Part shown: piece by piece, positions 28,003-36,672 of the stretch
Position numbering within the stretch: position 1 is the stretch's first letter
Layout of the letters: every line of letters begins with the position of its first letter
Assembly: GCF_035609205.1 (NCBI RefSeq)
Contig: NZ_CP141184.1
Location: forward strand, 434,001-498,000
Length of the DNA stretch: 64,000 nt
From: Hymenobacter sp. GOD-10R
GTDB taxonomy: Bacteria > Bacteroidota > Bacteroidia > Cytophagales > Hymenobacteraceae
Direction: 5' to 3'
Notes under the pieces: model-generated
Database searches by the model: none
Told to the model about the DNA's origin: nothing
The model's input: the letters and a program-made list of their open reading frames with translations, nothing else
Translations under genes and position numbers: made by a program

Positions 28003-29097
28003 CTACGGCTTGAACTTGAAAATCCGATAAGGCTCGGTGCGTTCGGCGCGCGGGATGTGCAGCTGCGAGGTAGTCACGTAGAGCGAGCCATCAGGACCCA
28101 CGGCGTAGCTGTCGGGCCACTTCAGTTGAGTGCTCTGCGAAACAATCTGGGTTTGGTTGCCAGGGGTGATGCGTGTTACGGCATTCAGCTGAATCGTCGT
28201 GAGATACAGGTTGCCGGCTGGGTCGAACTCCATGCCGTCGGTTGGCTCCGTCTGACCTAGGTTTTCCACTTTCTGAGCGAGTTGCGGACCGGGCAACGCA
28301 GCATCCTGCAAGTACTGTGTGCCGATACGATACAGCGTGCGCGCCGTGGTGGCGTGGTAGTAGAGATACGCGCGGTCTGGGGTGAGCGCCAGGCCATCGG
28401 AATGCACCGAAGGCAGCTGACCGGCGCGGTTGCGCCACACGCGGCCCTCTACGGTCAAAATCAGGTTTTCTGATTTGGTAGATGGATCGTTCCCTAGCAG
28501 CCGGCGGCTTTCCCCCGTAGCTAGGTTCACCACGATAATAGCGCCGATGTTGGAATCGGTAATGTAGGCGAACTTCTTCTGCGTATCCACGCGCACATCG
28601 TTGAGGTAGCTACCGGGGTACACTACCGTTTCGGGGAAGCTGATACGCTGCACAAGCTGCTTGGTGCTGAGGTCAAACTTGAGCAGCTTGGCGCCATTCT
28701 GCACCACACCGCGCATCTGCGGAGACGCCGCGTCGAGGACCCACAAGAAGTTTTGGTCATCAACAATTACGCTCTGCACGCACACAAAGTGATTTTGCGC
28801 GGATAACGTCGGGTTCCAGGTGTTCCAATCCGCGTTCGGGAAAGGAGTGGCTTGGGCGCCGCTTACTTCCGCTACTGAATAGGGGATAGTATCGGTTTCC
28901 ATGCGGGGAAAGTTGGCGAAAATGCGACCTTCCTTCGAAACACCCACGCCCGTCCATTGCACAGTAGAAGTGGCTACTTGCGCGAGGGGGACGCCTAAGG
29001 AGATGGGTTGGTTAGGGCCATCATTGTCGTCGTTGCAGCTGGCCAGCAGGCCTAGGCTCGTGACGCCAATTAGTAAGGGGAGGAATAGTCGTTTCAT
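28003..29097 (-). CDS. Lipoprotein of the yellow/major royal jelly protein (MRJP) beta-propeller family
   Basis: Predicted lipoprotein (364 aa) with lipobox LLASC-N near residue 20. The rest is a six-bladed propeller: GVGVSKEGRIFANFPR, SVIVDDQNFLWVLDAASP, LNDVRVDTQKKFAYITDSN, HSDGLALTPDRAYLYYHATTARTLYRI, TDGMEFDPAGNLYLTT and WPDSYAVGPDGSLYVTTSQ, as in bacterial MRJP/yellow and SMP-30-like proteins. Such proteins bind small ligands; activity here is unknown. The ATG at 29097 starts the lipoprotein signal; a longer frame to 29178 has no signal. Confidence 0.85.
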   Translation of the reverse strand: MKRLFLPLLIGVTSLGLLASCNDDNDGPNQPISLGVPLAQVATSTVQWTGVGVSKEGRIFANFPRMETDTIPYSVAEVSGAQATPFPNADWNTWNPTLSAQNHFVCVQSVIVDDQNFLWVLDAASPQMRGVVQNGAKLLKFDLSTKQLVQRISFPETVVYPGSYLNDVRVDTQKKFAYITDSNIGAIIVVNLATGESRRLLGNDPSTKSENLILTVEGRVWRNRAGQLPSVHSDGLALTPDRAYLYYHATTARTLYRIGTQYLQDAALPGPQLAQKVENLGQTEPTDGMEFDPAGNLYLTTIQLNAVTRITPGNQTQIVSQSTQLKWPDSYAVGPDGSLYVTTSQLHIPRAERTEPYRIFKFKP

Positions 29098-29344
29098 AGC
29101 GGGTGAAAGAAGAGGGGTAGGTGGAAAGTGTGCACCAGGGGGTCTGGACAGTAATGCCTTACGATCAAGGCCTTGCATCTGACTGCGTTATTGCTGGCGC
29201 CTACCTCATTTTTCCGTACTTATACCCAGAAAGTACCGATGAATACGGAGGGCACAGTGACGCGGCGGCTGCCGTGCTTGCCCACACATAGCCATGCCCG
29301 AATTTTTCACGTATGCAGGGGGCACACTCACCTTTTGCACATCT

Positions 29345-29770
29345 ATGTCTGGTAGCCGCTCTCTTCTCTTTCTAGCCTTGCTCACGTCGCTCACTTTTGG
29401 CTGCGCCCGCCGCCGAAGGGCCGATATTCCCGAAGCCCGCACGTCGGTGCCGGTAGCGCCCGCACCCGCCCCGGCCGTAGCGCCCACTGCCGCTCGCGAC
29501 CTGACGGATGTGATGACGGATGAGCTGAAACTGACGCCTCTTCAGCAAACCAAGGTGCGCGGTATTTTGAACGGCACCGTGGAGCAAGTCAATGCTGCGC
29601 GCCAACAGTATGGTAGCAACAAAACCGCGCTAACGACTGAGCTGCGCCGCATCAATGCTTCATCAGAAGCGCAGCTAAGGGCAGCGCTCACGCCTATTCA
29701 GTACAAACAGTACGTAGCCAAGAAGCGGCAGCTTCAAGCCCAGATGCAGGCACGCAAAGCCTCTAACTAA
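29345..29770 (+). CDS. Small putative lipoprotein, Spy-like helical domain
   Basis: Protein of 141 aa. Hydrophobic signal ending LTFGC-A (lipobox-like), then an Arg and Pro/Ala-rich linker, then a helical domain: DVMTDELKLTPLQQTKVRGILN...RINASSEAQLRAALTPIQYKQYVAKKRQLQAQMQ. The LTPxQxxKV and LTPxQYxxY pattern resembles Spy/CpxP-type periplasmic proteins. It is related in style to the lipoprotein at 3842. An earlier in-frame start at 29294 gives a poorer signal. Confidence 0.7.
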   Translation: MSGSRSLLFLALLTSLTFGCARRRRADIPEARTSVPVAPAPAPAVAPTAARDLTDVMTDELKLTPLQQTKVRGILNGTVEQVNAARQQYGSNKTALTTELRRINASSEAQLRAALTPIQYKQYVAKKRQLQAQMQARKASN

Positions 29771-29791
29771 TTACCTAGCTTTTCCTTGCCG

Positions 29792-29838
29792 AACTCGACA
29801 GTAGTACCATGCGAAAGCTAGGCTACTGTCGAGTTTTT
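29792..29838 (+). terminator. Intrinsic terminator
   Basis: 13-bp arms aactcgacagtag and ctactgtcgagtt are followed by five Ts, shortly after the stop at 29770. Confidence 0.88.
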
Positions 29839-29885
29839 GTTTTTACTATATAGGGTATGAAATAACAAATTAGGACTCCACCCAT

Positions 29886-29915
29886 ATTGAGGAGTGAAAT
29901 TATCGTCTAGTTTTG
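29886..29915 (+). promoter_or_regulatory. Bacteroidota-type promoter for the MacAB-like operon
   Basis: ATTG (29886-29889) and TAGTTTTG (29908-29915) are spaced by 18 bp, close to the TTTG-N17-19-TAnnTTTG pattern of the primary sigma factor in this phylum. Transcription would start near 29921, about 45 nt before the ATPase ATG. Confidence 0.6.
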
Positions 29916-29966
29916 AGAAACGAGCCCCTATTCAAAAGCTAGTTCCTTGATTTCTCTTGACCTTAT

Positions 29967-30635
29967 ATGATTAAGCTGGAAGACATTCGCAAAAGCTATG
30001 CGGTAGGCCCCAGCAAGTTACCAGTACTTAAAGGGATTGACATGCACGTGCGCGAAGGCGAGCTGGTGAGCATTATGGGCTCATCGGGTTCGGGCAAAAG
30101 CACCCTGCTCAATATCCTCGGTATCTTGGATGATTTCGATGCCGGCAACTACTATTTGGCGGGCACGCGCATCGACCGCAACTTGTCGCAGGCGAAAGCC
30201 GCGCACTACCGAAACAAGTTCCTTGGGTTTGTCTTTCAGTCATTTAACTTGCTGAGCTTCAAAAACGCCATGGAAAACGTGGCGCTACCACTCTACTACC
30301 AGAAAGTGAGTCGGCGCGACCGAAACCGTCTCGCCCTAGAGTACCTCGATCGGGTGGGTTTGCGCGAGCGGGCCGACCACCTGCCTAGTGAACTATCGGG
30401 TGGGCAAAAGCAACGCGTCGCCATTGCCCGCGCCCTGATCAGCCAACCCAAACTCATCCTCGCCGATGAACCCACCGGTGCCCTCGATACCCAGACTACG
30501 CAAGAAGTGATGGATATCTTCAAGGATGTGAACCGCCAAGGCATGACCGTCGTCATCGTGACCCACGAAACCGACATTGCCGACCAAACCCAACGCCTCA
30601 TCCGAATGCGTGATGGGATTATTGTTAATGATTGA
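29967..30635 (+). CDS. MacB/LolD-type ABC transporter ATPase
   Basis: ATPase of 222 aa: Walker A GSSGSGKST, FVFQSFNLL Q-loop, LSGGQKQRVAIARAL signature, LILADEPTGALD Walker B and THE H-loop. This is the MacB/LolD/FtsE type that works with FtsX-like permeases. It opens a four-gene operon of ATPase, two permeases and a MacA-like adaptor, i.e. a tripartite efflux system spanning the envelope; the outer-membrane channel is not in the window. Confidence 0.94.
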   Translation: MIKLEDIRKSYAVGPSKLPVLKGIDMHVREGELVSIMGSSGSGKSTLLNILGILDDFDAGNYYLAGTRIDRNLSQAKAAHYRNKFLGFVFQSFNLLSFKNAMENVALPLYYQKVSRRDRNRLALEYLDRVGLRERADHLPSELSGGQKQRVAIARALISQPKLILADEPTGALDTQTTQEVMDIFKDVNRQGMTVVIVTHETDIADQTQRLIRMRDGIIVND

Positions 30636-30730
30636 CGCCGTGAATCGGTGTTTTAGTGAGCTGTCAACTTGTATGATAGCTCATGCACTCGGTTATCGAT
30701 TCACTGAATGAAGCAGTTGCTCGATGAAGC

Positions 30731-31969
30731 ATGTTCGACTTAGATAAGTGGCAGGAGATTCTGGGCACGATGCGCCGCAACAAGCTGCGCACCTTCCTGA
30801 CAGCCTTCGGGGTATTCTGGGGCATTTTCATGCTGGTACTGCTGCTTGGAGCTGGAAAGGGACTGGAAAACGGCGTGCTGAAAAACTTCGGCAGCGCTCC
30901 TAATAGCTTGTTTATCAGCGGAGGCAAAGTATCGTTGCCGTGGCAAGGCCTGCAACCGGGTCGTCAGGTGAAACTCACGAACGACGACATGAAAGCTATC
31001 CGCCGGCAGATTGGTGATGTGGAGCTGATTGCCCCACGCAACCGCCTAACGGGCGAGTACACCATTGAGCGCGGAGCTAAAAACGGTTCTTACCAAGTCT
31101 TTGGGGCCGATGGCGATTTCTTTCGCCTCAACGGTGAAAAGCTAGCTGCTGGTCGCCTGATTAGCCCTCTGGACCTGTTGGAGCGCCGCAAAGTGATTAT
31201 CCTAGGCGAGCGGGTACGCAAGGTGCTATTCGGCGATGAGGATGCCATTGGGCAATACGTGAAGGTGCGCGGCGTGTCGTTTCGCGTGGTGGGCATTTTT
31301 ACGACCACCCAAAATAACGGCCGCAACGAAGAGCGCGCCTACACACCATTCAGCACGTTCCAAGCAACCTTCAACCAGTACAACCAAGTGCAGTTGCTCG
31401 TGCTGAGCACCCGCGACGGCGTGCCGGTGCAGGTACTATCTGATAAGGTTCGCCTATTGTTGGCCGGGCAGCACCACTTCAACCCCGACGACGCTCAGGC
31501 GTTGCAACTGGAGAACACCGAAGAGCAGCGCAAGCGCTTTCTGGGGCTGTTTACCGGCATTCGCCTGTTCGTGTCGGTTATTGGCGTGCTCACGCTGGTA
31601 GCGGGCGTGGTGGGGGTAAGCAACATCATGCTCATCATCGTGCAGGAGCGCACCCGCGAAATCGGCGTGCGCAAAGCTCTCGGCGCCACCCCGTGGAGCA
31701 TTGTGAGTTTGATTCTGCAAGAAGCCATTGTGATTACGGGCGTTTCTGGTGGCCTAGGTTTGCTGGCTAGCGTGGGCTTGATAGCTGCTGCACGCTACGG
31801 CATCGAGAAAACGGGTGCCGAGCTTCCCTATTTCGACCGACCTGAGGTTAACCCCAGTGTGGCTGTTACGGCCGTTGTGCTGCTGGTCATAGCCGGAGCA
31901 GTTGCCGGGTTGATTCCTGCTCTGAAAGCTGCCAACATTAAACCCATCGAGGCCCTAAGAGCAGATTAA
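30731..31969 (+). CDS. MacB-like ABC transporter permease (first copy)
   Basis: Permease of 412 aa with the MacB layout: a first helix after LDKWQEILGTMRRNKLRTFLTAFGVFWGIFMLVLLLGAG, a large periplasmic domain (about 45-285; VELIAPRNRLTGEY, KVIILGERVRKVLFG, VRGVSFRVVGIF), then three helices of the FtsX domain with VQERTREIGVRKALGATPWSIVSLIL. It is paralogous to the next gene. Confidence 0.93.
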   Translation: MFDLDKWQEILGTMRRNKLRTFLTAFGVFWGIFMLVLLLGAGKGLENGVLKNFGSAPNSLFISGGKVSLPWQGLQPGRQVKLTNDDMKAIRRQIGDVELIAPRNRLTGEYTIERGAKNGSYQVFGADGDFFRLNGEKLAAGRLISPLDLLERRKVIILGERVRKVLFGDEDAIGQYVKVRGVSFRVVGIFTTTQNNGRNEERAYTPFSTFQATFNQYNQVQLLVLSTRDGVPVQVLSDKVRLLLAGQHHFNPDDAQALQLENTEEQRKRFLGLFTGIRLFVSVIGVLTLVAGVVGVSNIMLIIVQERTREIGVRKALGATPWSIVSLILQEAIVITGVSGGLGLLASVGLIAAARYGIEKTGAELPYFDRPEVNPSVAVTAVVLLVIAGAVAGLIPALKAANIKPIEALRAD

Positions 31970-32010
31970 TACCCATGTACTTAAAATCAGAGAAGCTAGA
32001 GTTAGTTGCT

Positions 32011-32140
32011 AGCTCCCCTCCTTTTTTAAGGAGGGGCCGGGGGTGGTTAAGGTTGGGAGAACAAAGCTAGCTTCTAGTGGCTAGCATCGTTCTCCCAACC
32101 TTAACCACCCCCAACCCCTCCTTAAAAAAGGAGGGGAGCT
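32011..32140. repeat. Inverted repeat with 52-bp arms (MITE- or REP-like) between two permease genes
   Basis: Arms 32011-32062 and 32089-32140 are complementary over 52 bp with two mismatches. They begin agctcccctccttttttaag and end with its complement; the loop is 26 bp and contains ctagcttctagtggctagc. Each outer end is also a short palindrome (cccctccttttttaaggagggg). It separates the permeases of one operon. Confidence 0.9.
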
Positions 32141-32178
32141 GTAGTTTCTAATCTGTCAATGGATCAATAGAAGAAGCC

Positions 32179-33420
32179 ATGTTTGACCTAGATAAATGGC
32201 GGGAAATATGGGCAACGGTGCGGCGGCATAAGCTGCGCACCAGCCTGACGGCCTTTGGGGTCTTCTGGGGTATTTTCATGCTAGTGGTGTTGCTAGGTGC
32301 TGGCAAAGGCTTGCGCAACGGGGTCGAGCGCCAATTCAACGTGGCAAAAAATGCTGTGTTCGTGTGGTCACAGCGCACGAGCGTACCCTACGCCGGCCTG
32401 AAAGTGGGGCGCTTTATCCAGTTCACCAACGACGACGTGACCGCCTTGCAGCGTGGCGTGCCCGAGGCAGCACTCGTGCTACCACGCAACACCTTAGACG
32501 GAGATTTCTCCATTCAGTACGGCGCCAAAAGCTCTACCTTCTCTGTGAAAGGCGAGTACCCCGCTTTTCCGGCCGTACGCCCCGTGAATCTCACCGAAGG
32601 CCGGTTTATCAATGAGCCGGATATTCGGGAGCGGCGCAAAATTGCCATTATCGGTGAGCGGGTGGTAGAGGTGCTCTTTGGCAGTGAGAACCCAATCGGT
32701 CAAGACATTCGCATCAAGGGCATCTACTTCCGGGTGGTGGGCGTGTTCAAGGGTAGCGGCGAGGCCGAGGAGGCCCAGGAAGATGCCCAAACGATTTATA
32801 TTCCGCTCACCGCCTTGCAAAACACCTTCAACAAGCCGAATCAAGTGGGCTTCTTTGCCTTCATCCCCAAGCCGGGGGTTCCCGCCAAGGAAGTCGAGGT
32901 CAAAGTCAAGCAGGTGCTAGCTCAGCAGCACAAGGTAGCGCCGACAGATGAACGCGCTTTTGGTTCGGCCAACGTGGAGGAAGAGTATAGCCGCGTACAA
33001 GGCTTATTCCTAGGTATATCTAGCTTCAGCTGGCTGGTGAGCATCGGCACCATTCTCGCCGGCATCATTGGCGTGAGTAATATCATGCTCATTGTGGTGA
33101 AAGAGCGCACGAAGGAAATCGGAATACGCAAAGCACTAGGCGCCACGCCGTGGAGCATTGTGAGTCTGATTGTACAAGAAAGTATCGTCATCACGGCGGC
33201 GGCGGGTATGCTAGGTCTGCTATTCGGCACGGCACTCATGGCGGGCATTAACACCCTGATTGCGGGGCAGGAAATAGGCTTCTTTGCCAACCCGCAGGTA
33301 GACGTTAGTGTGGCCCTCACGGCCGTGGCCTTGCTAGTGGTAGCGGGCGCAATAGCCGGCCTCGTTCCGGCTGCCAAAGCGGCTCAGGTGCAGCCAGTAA
33401 TTGCCTTAAAGGATGAATGA
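32179..33420 (+). CDS. MacB-like ABC transporter permease (second copy)
   Basis: Permease of 413 aa, clearly homologous to the first copy from end to end (LDKWREIWATVRRHKLRTSLTAFGVFWGIFMLVVLLGAGKGL; KIAIIGERVVEVLFG; VKERTKEIGIRKALGATPWSIVSLIVQESIVIT) but diverged in the periplasmic domain. The pair may form a heterodimeric channel with the single ATPase. It is 209 bp after the first copy, the gap being filled by an inverted repeat. Confidence 0.93.
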   Translation: MFDLDKWREIWATVRRHKLRTSLTAFGVFWGIFMLVVLLGAGKGLRNGVERQFNVAKNAVFVWSQRTSVPYAGLKVGRFIQFTNDDVTALQRGVPEAALVLPRNTLDGDFSIQYGAKSSTFSVKGEYPAFPAVRPVNLTEGRFINEPDIRERRKIAIIGERVVEVLFGSENPIGQDIRIKGIYFRVVGVFKGSGEAEEAQEDAQTIYIPLTALQNTFNKPNQVGFFAFIPKPGVPAKEVEVKVKQVLAQQHKVAPTDERAFGSANVEEEYSRVQGLFLGISSFSWLVSIGTILAGIIGVSNIMLIVVKERTKEIGIRKALGATPWSIVSLIVQESIVITAAAGMLGLLFGTALMAGINTLIAGQEIGFFANPQVDVSVALTAVALLVVAGAIAGLVPAAKAAQVQPVIALKDE

Positions 33421-33558
33421 ATTTGGTTTTTACAGCAAGATCTTGATCTCTAAGGATTGGGAATTCTGCCTTCAGCGTAAAGGCCTGCTTCAAGCAGGCA
33501 GATAAGAAATTCATAAAACCTTACTAGAGGTTACGGATCGGTACACTATTTTACATCG

Positions 33559-34665
33559 ATGAAAAGAGTTTTCCTGGGGCTGTTGCTCTTGCTAGTACTG
33601 GCGGGTTTTGGGTGGTTGGGCTATTACTTTTACCGCCAAGCGCATACCGACCCGGTAACGTATGAAACGGAGAAGCCGTTTGTGACCGACATCGTGAAGA
33701 AGACGGTCGCTACGGGCAGCATTGTGCCGCGCCGTGAGGTAGAAATCAAACCGCAGGTATCAGGTATTGTGGAGGAGCTGTACGTGGAAGCCGGCCAGCC
33801 GGTGAAGCAAGGCCAACTGATTGCCCGCATTCGCACGGTGGCTAGTGCCGCGAACGTAAATACGGCCCAAACGGGCATTCAAGCCGCGCGCATTGCCTTG
33901 CAAACGAGCAAGACGGAGCTAGATCGACAACAAGCTTTGTACGACCAAAAAGTAATTGCTCAGCAGGAATACAACCGCTACGTGGCTGATTATACAGCCA
34001 AAAAACAACAGCTCGAAGCGGCCGAAAGCAACCTGCAGATCGCCCAGCGCGGAGCCTCACGCAACACGGGTGGCTCGCTGAATTTGGTGCGTTCCACCAT
34101 CACGGGCCTGCTGCTCGATGTGCCGGTGAAAGTGGGCTCGTCAGTGATTGAGCGCAACAACTTCAACGAAGGCACCACCATCGCCTCGGTGGCCGACATG
34201 CAAAGCTTGATTTTCGAGGGTAAAATCGATGAAAGTGAAGTGGGGAAAGTGCGCGAAGGCATGGACATCGCGCTGAGCGTGGGCGCCTTGGAAAACCAGA
34301 CTTTCCCCGCTACCCTCGAGTACATCGCCCCGAAGGGCGTGCTGGAAGACGGCGCCATCAAGTTCTTGGTGCGGGCCAAGGTGAGGCTCAAGCCCGGCGA
34401 GTTTTTGCGGGCTAATTATTCGGCAAACGGCGATATTGTGTTAGGGAAGCGCACGCAAGTGCTGGCGGTGCGCGAAAGTCTACTGCAATTTGGTAAGATC
34501 AACAAAGACAGTGTGTTTGTGGAAGTCGAGACCGGACCGCAGCAGTTTCAGAAGCGAATGGTAAAAACTGGGCTTTCTGATGGTATCAACGTGGAAGTAA
34601 TGTCAGGAGTCGGTAAGGATGACAAAGTGAAAGTGACGGGCCCACCCGCTGAAAAGAAAAGCTAA
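33559..34665 (+). CDS. MacA-like efflux periplasmic adaptor subunit
   Basis: Membrane fusion protein (368 aa): one N-terminal membrane helix (about 5-26), a lipoyl-like half (IVPRREVEIKPQVSGIVEELYVEAGQPVKQGQLIARI), a coiled-coil hairpin (about 95-160), second lipoyl half (STITGLLLDVPVKVGSSV) and beta-barrel plus membrane-proximal domains. It links the inner-membrane MacB-like transporter to an outer-membrane channel. Last gene of the operon. Confidence 0.93.
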   Translation: MKRVFLGLLLLLVLAGFGWLGYYFYRQAHTDPVTYETEKPFVTDIVKKTVATGSIVPRREVEIKPQVSGIVEELYVEAGQPVKQGQLIARIRTVASAANVNTAQTGIQAARIALQTSKTELDRQQALYDQKVIAQQEYNRYVADYTAKKQQLEAAESNLQIAQRGASRNTGGSLNLVRSTITGLLLDVPVKVGSSVIERNNFNEGTTIASVADMQSLIFEGKIDESEVGKVREGMDIALSVGALENQTFPATLEYIAPKGVLEDGAIKFLVRAKVRLKPGEFLRANYSANGDIVLGKRTQVLAVRESLLQFGKINKDSVFVEVETGPQQFQKRMVKTGLSDGINVEVMSGVGKDDKVKVTGPPAEKKS

Positions 34666-34754
34666 AGCCGTGGAGACTGAGCAGCAAAAAGCGGCCTAGG
34701 TCAAACGCCTCTATTACATTCGCGTATTAACCTTCCGACCTAGCTTCTCCGCCT

Positions 34755-35264
34755 ATGCCCGCCTTGCCTCAGTCGCCGGAAACTATGCACCGCATCCACT
34801 TTCAGGATTGCGACCCGTTTGGGCACCTCAATAATGCCCGGTACCTCGATTATTTTCTCAATGCTCGGGAAGATCATGTGTTGAAGCATTATGCCCTCAA
34901 CCTCACCCAGCTAGCGAGCAAATCGGGCGCGGGTTGGGTGGTTACGAAGCACCACTTAGCCTACTTGCGCCCCGCTAATCACGGCGAAAACGTGCTAATC
35001 CGCAGCCAGATTATCCACTTCGACAACTCCAACCTAGTGGTAGAAATGCAGATGCGGAACGAAGAAGGTACGCGCTTAAAAGCCTTGCTGTGGTCGGAAA
35101 TGGCCTTCGTGAACCTAACTAGCGCTACCCGTACCGACCACTCCGACAACCTGATGGAGCTGCTGGACGACCTCGACGTGGAAGAAATCAGCTACGACCC
35201 CGATGGCTTCGATGAGCGTGTGCGCCGCCTGCGCAAAGAGCTGAAGCGCGAGCGGGCCGAGTGA
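34755..35264 (+). CDS. Hotdog-fold acyl-CoA thioesterase (4HBT-like)
   Basis: Protein of 169 aa with the 4-hydroxybenzoyl-CoA thioesterase motif: FQDCDPFGHLNNARYLDYFLNAREDH, in which the aspartate of DCDPFGHLNN is the likely catalytic residue, then KHHLAYLRPANHGENVLI and ALLWSEMAFVNL. The C-terminal 40 residues are acidic then basic and probably helical. Physiological acyl-CoA unknown. Confidence 0.88.
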   Translation: MPALPQSPETMHRIHFQDCDPFGHLNNARYLDYFLNAREDHVLKHYALNLTQLASKSGAGWVVTKHHLAYLRPANHGENVLIRSQIIHFDNSNLVVEMQMRNEEGTRLKALLWSEMAFVNLTSATRTDHSDNLMELLDDLDVEEISYDPDGFDERVRRLRKELKRERAE

Positions 35265-35309
35265 TACCCACAATCATGTACTAACTGTCGCGGTTCAGCC
35301 GCGTTAAAG

Positions 35310-35343
35310 AAAAGCCGAAGCACCTAGGTGCTTCGGCTTTTTT
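35310..35343 (+). terminator. Intrinsic terminator
   Basis: A 30-nt perfect palindrome (aaagccgaagcacc / ggtgcttcggcttt, centred on TA) followed by Ts. Its position argues for the downstream start at 35394, since a longer reading frame would run through it. Confidence 0.85.
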
Positions 35344-35393
35344 GGTGGCTTATGCCGCCGTTTTCCACCCACACCACCTGCAATACCACGATT

Positions 35394-35966
35394 ATGAGTC
35401 TCTTTGGAAGTGATAAACTGAAAGGCAAGAAGATAGCCATTGTTGCCACCGACGGCTTCGAACAAGTTGAGTTGACTAAGCCCAAGAAATACCTCGAAGA
35501 CGAGGGCGCCGACGTCGACGTAATTTCTCTGAAAAGCGGTTCCATCAAAGGGTGGGACATGACCGATTGGGGCGACAAAGTAGATGTCGACAAAACTATT
35601 GACGAAGTAAACGCCGCTGATTACGATGCCCTTGTGCTGCCCGGTGGCCAGATCAACCCAGACAAGCTGCGCCTAGAGAAATCAGTCGTAGACTTCGCTA
35701 GCGAGTTCATGCGCTCGGGTAAAGTAGTGGCTGCCATCTGCCACGGCCCCTGGACGCTGATCGAAACCGGCCTGGTACACGGCAAAACCATGACCAGCTG
35801 GCCTAGCCTCAAAACGGACCTCAAGAACGCCGGTGCCCACTGGGTCGACGAAGAGGTAGTAGTAGACAAAGGCTTGATCACCAGCCGCAAGCCCGATGAT
35901 ATTCCGGCCTTCAACAAGAAGATAGTAGAAGAAATCTTAGAAGGTCAGCACGCGCCTCGTTCGTAA
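35394..35966 (+). CDS. DJ-1/PfpI family protein (YhbO/YraA-like)
   Basis: Protein of 190 aa. KIAIVATDGFEQVELTKPKKYLEDEGADV, YDALVLPGGQINPDKLR and the nucleophile elbow AAICHGPWTLIE with the conserved cysteine and histidine, as in PfpI, YhbO and YraA. The glutamate that activates the cysteine is E in GFEQVEL. Family members are proposed glyoxalase/deglycase or protease-like stress proteins; activity is debated. Confidence 0.92.
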   Translation: MSLFGSDKLKGKKIAIVATDGFEQVELTKPKKYLEDEGADVDVISLKSGSIKGWDMTDWGDKVDVDKTIDEVNAADYDALVLPGGQINPDKLRLEKSVVDFASEFMRSGKVVAAICHGPWTLIETGLVHGKTMTSWPSLKTDLKNAGAHWVDEEVVVDKGLITSRKPDDIPAFNKKIVEEILEGQHAPRS

Positions 35967-35981
35967 GAACTAACACGCAGT

Positions 35982-36026
35982 AAAACGAAAAGCCCCGTTG
36001 GTAATCCTAACGGGGCTTTTCGTTTT
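35982..36026. terminator. Bidirectional terminator
   Basis: A perfect 18-bp stem (aaaacgaaaagccccgtt / aacggggcttttcgtttt) with a 9-nt loop lies between convergent genes. Confidence 0.92.
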
Positions 36027-36050
36027 GGCAAAATCGTAGGCCTAGCTCTG

Positions 36051-36575
36051 CTAGGCGGGAAGTAGGCCCAGTAGTTCGTTGGCAAACGAATGATAGCGCA
36101 GATAAAGGCCTAGGTCGAACAAGAGCAGAAATCCGCCTTGCAACCAGAGTGACTGGCCAAAACCGAGTAGCCGCTCGGGGCGCTGAAGCGCGGAGGCTGC
36201 GCGGGCGCGGAGCCAGCTGCCGCAAGCTAAGTACGCCACGTCGAGGCCGGCGTTGAATAGCAAGATCTTTTCGGTGGTAAATTGCTCGGTGAGGCTAGTA
36301 GCCAAGTTCATACCTGCTACCTGGTTGGGGTGGGCCCGTAAGATGCCAGCCACGGCAAGCACCGCATTCACGAAGTTCCAACCAATGTTCATTTGATGGA
36401 AGTAGTGAATCTCGGTGCGTGTATCGGTGCGAGCCGCAAAATAGCCGCTCACTAGCAAATTGAGCAGCGCCCACGCGCCGAGCATCCCCATGCCGTGCTC
36501 TATCATCAGCTCCCGGCTATGATTAATGGCATTCATTGCCTGCGAGCTGGCGCTAAGTGCTTGGTAACTGACCAT
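36051..36575 (-). CDS. Unrecognised integral membrane protein
   Basis: Protein of 174 aa with about four hydrophobic helices (about 30-47, 65-83, 103-123, 143-160). Conserved-looking polar features include EIHYFHQMNIGWNFVNAVLAV and EKILLFNAGLDVAYLACG. It resembles small uncharacterised Bacteroidota membrane proteins, but no function can be stated. It stands alone between terminators. Confidence 0.72.
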   Translation of the reverse strand: MVSYQALSASSQAMNAINHSRELMIEHGMGMLGAWALLNLLVSGYFAARTDTRTEIHYFHQMNIGWNFVNAVLAVAGILRAHPNQVAGMNLATSLTEQFTTEKILLFNAGLDVAYLACGSWLRARAASALQRPERLLGFGQSLWLQGGFLLLFDLGLYLRYHSFANELLGLLPA

Positions 36576-36614
36576 AGAGAATAGCGGTGTCTGATGCTGG
36601 GTTAAGATTACAAA

Positions 36615-36646
36615 AAAGGAAGCCTACGCATGCGCAGGCTTCCTTT
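36615..36646. terminator. Intrinsic terminator
   Basis: aaaggaagcct and aggcttccttt pair (11 bp) around an inner GCATGC-type loop, between the barrel gene stop and the membrane protein start. Confidence 0.75.
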
Positions 36647-36672
36647 CTAGCTGAAGCAGCTAGCCGCTGATG

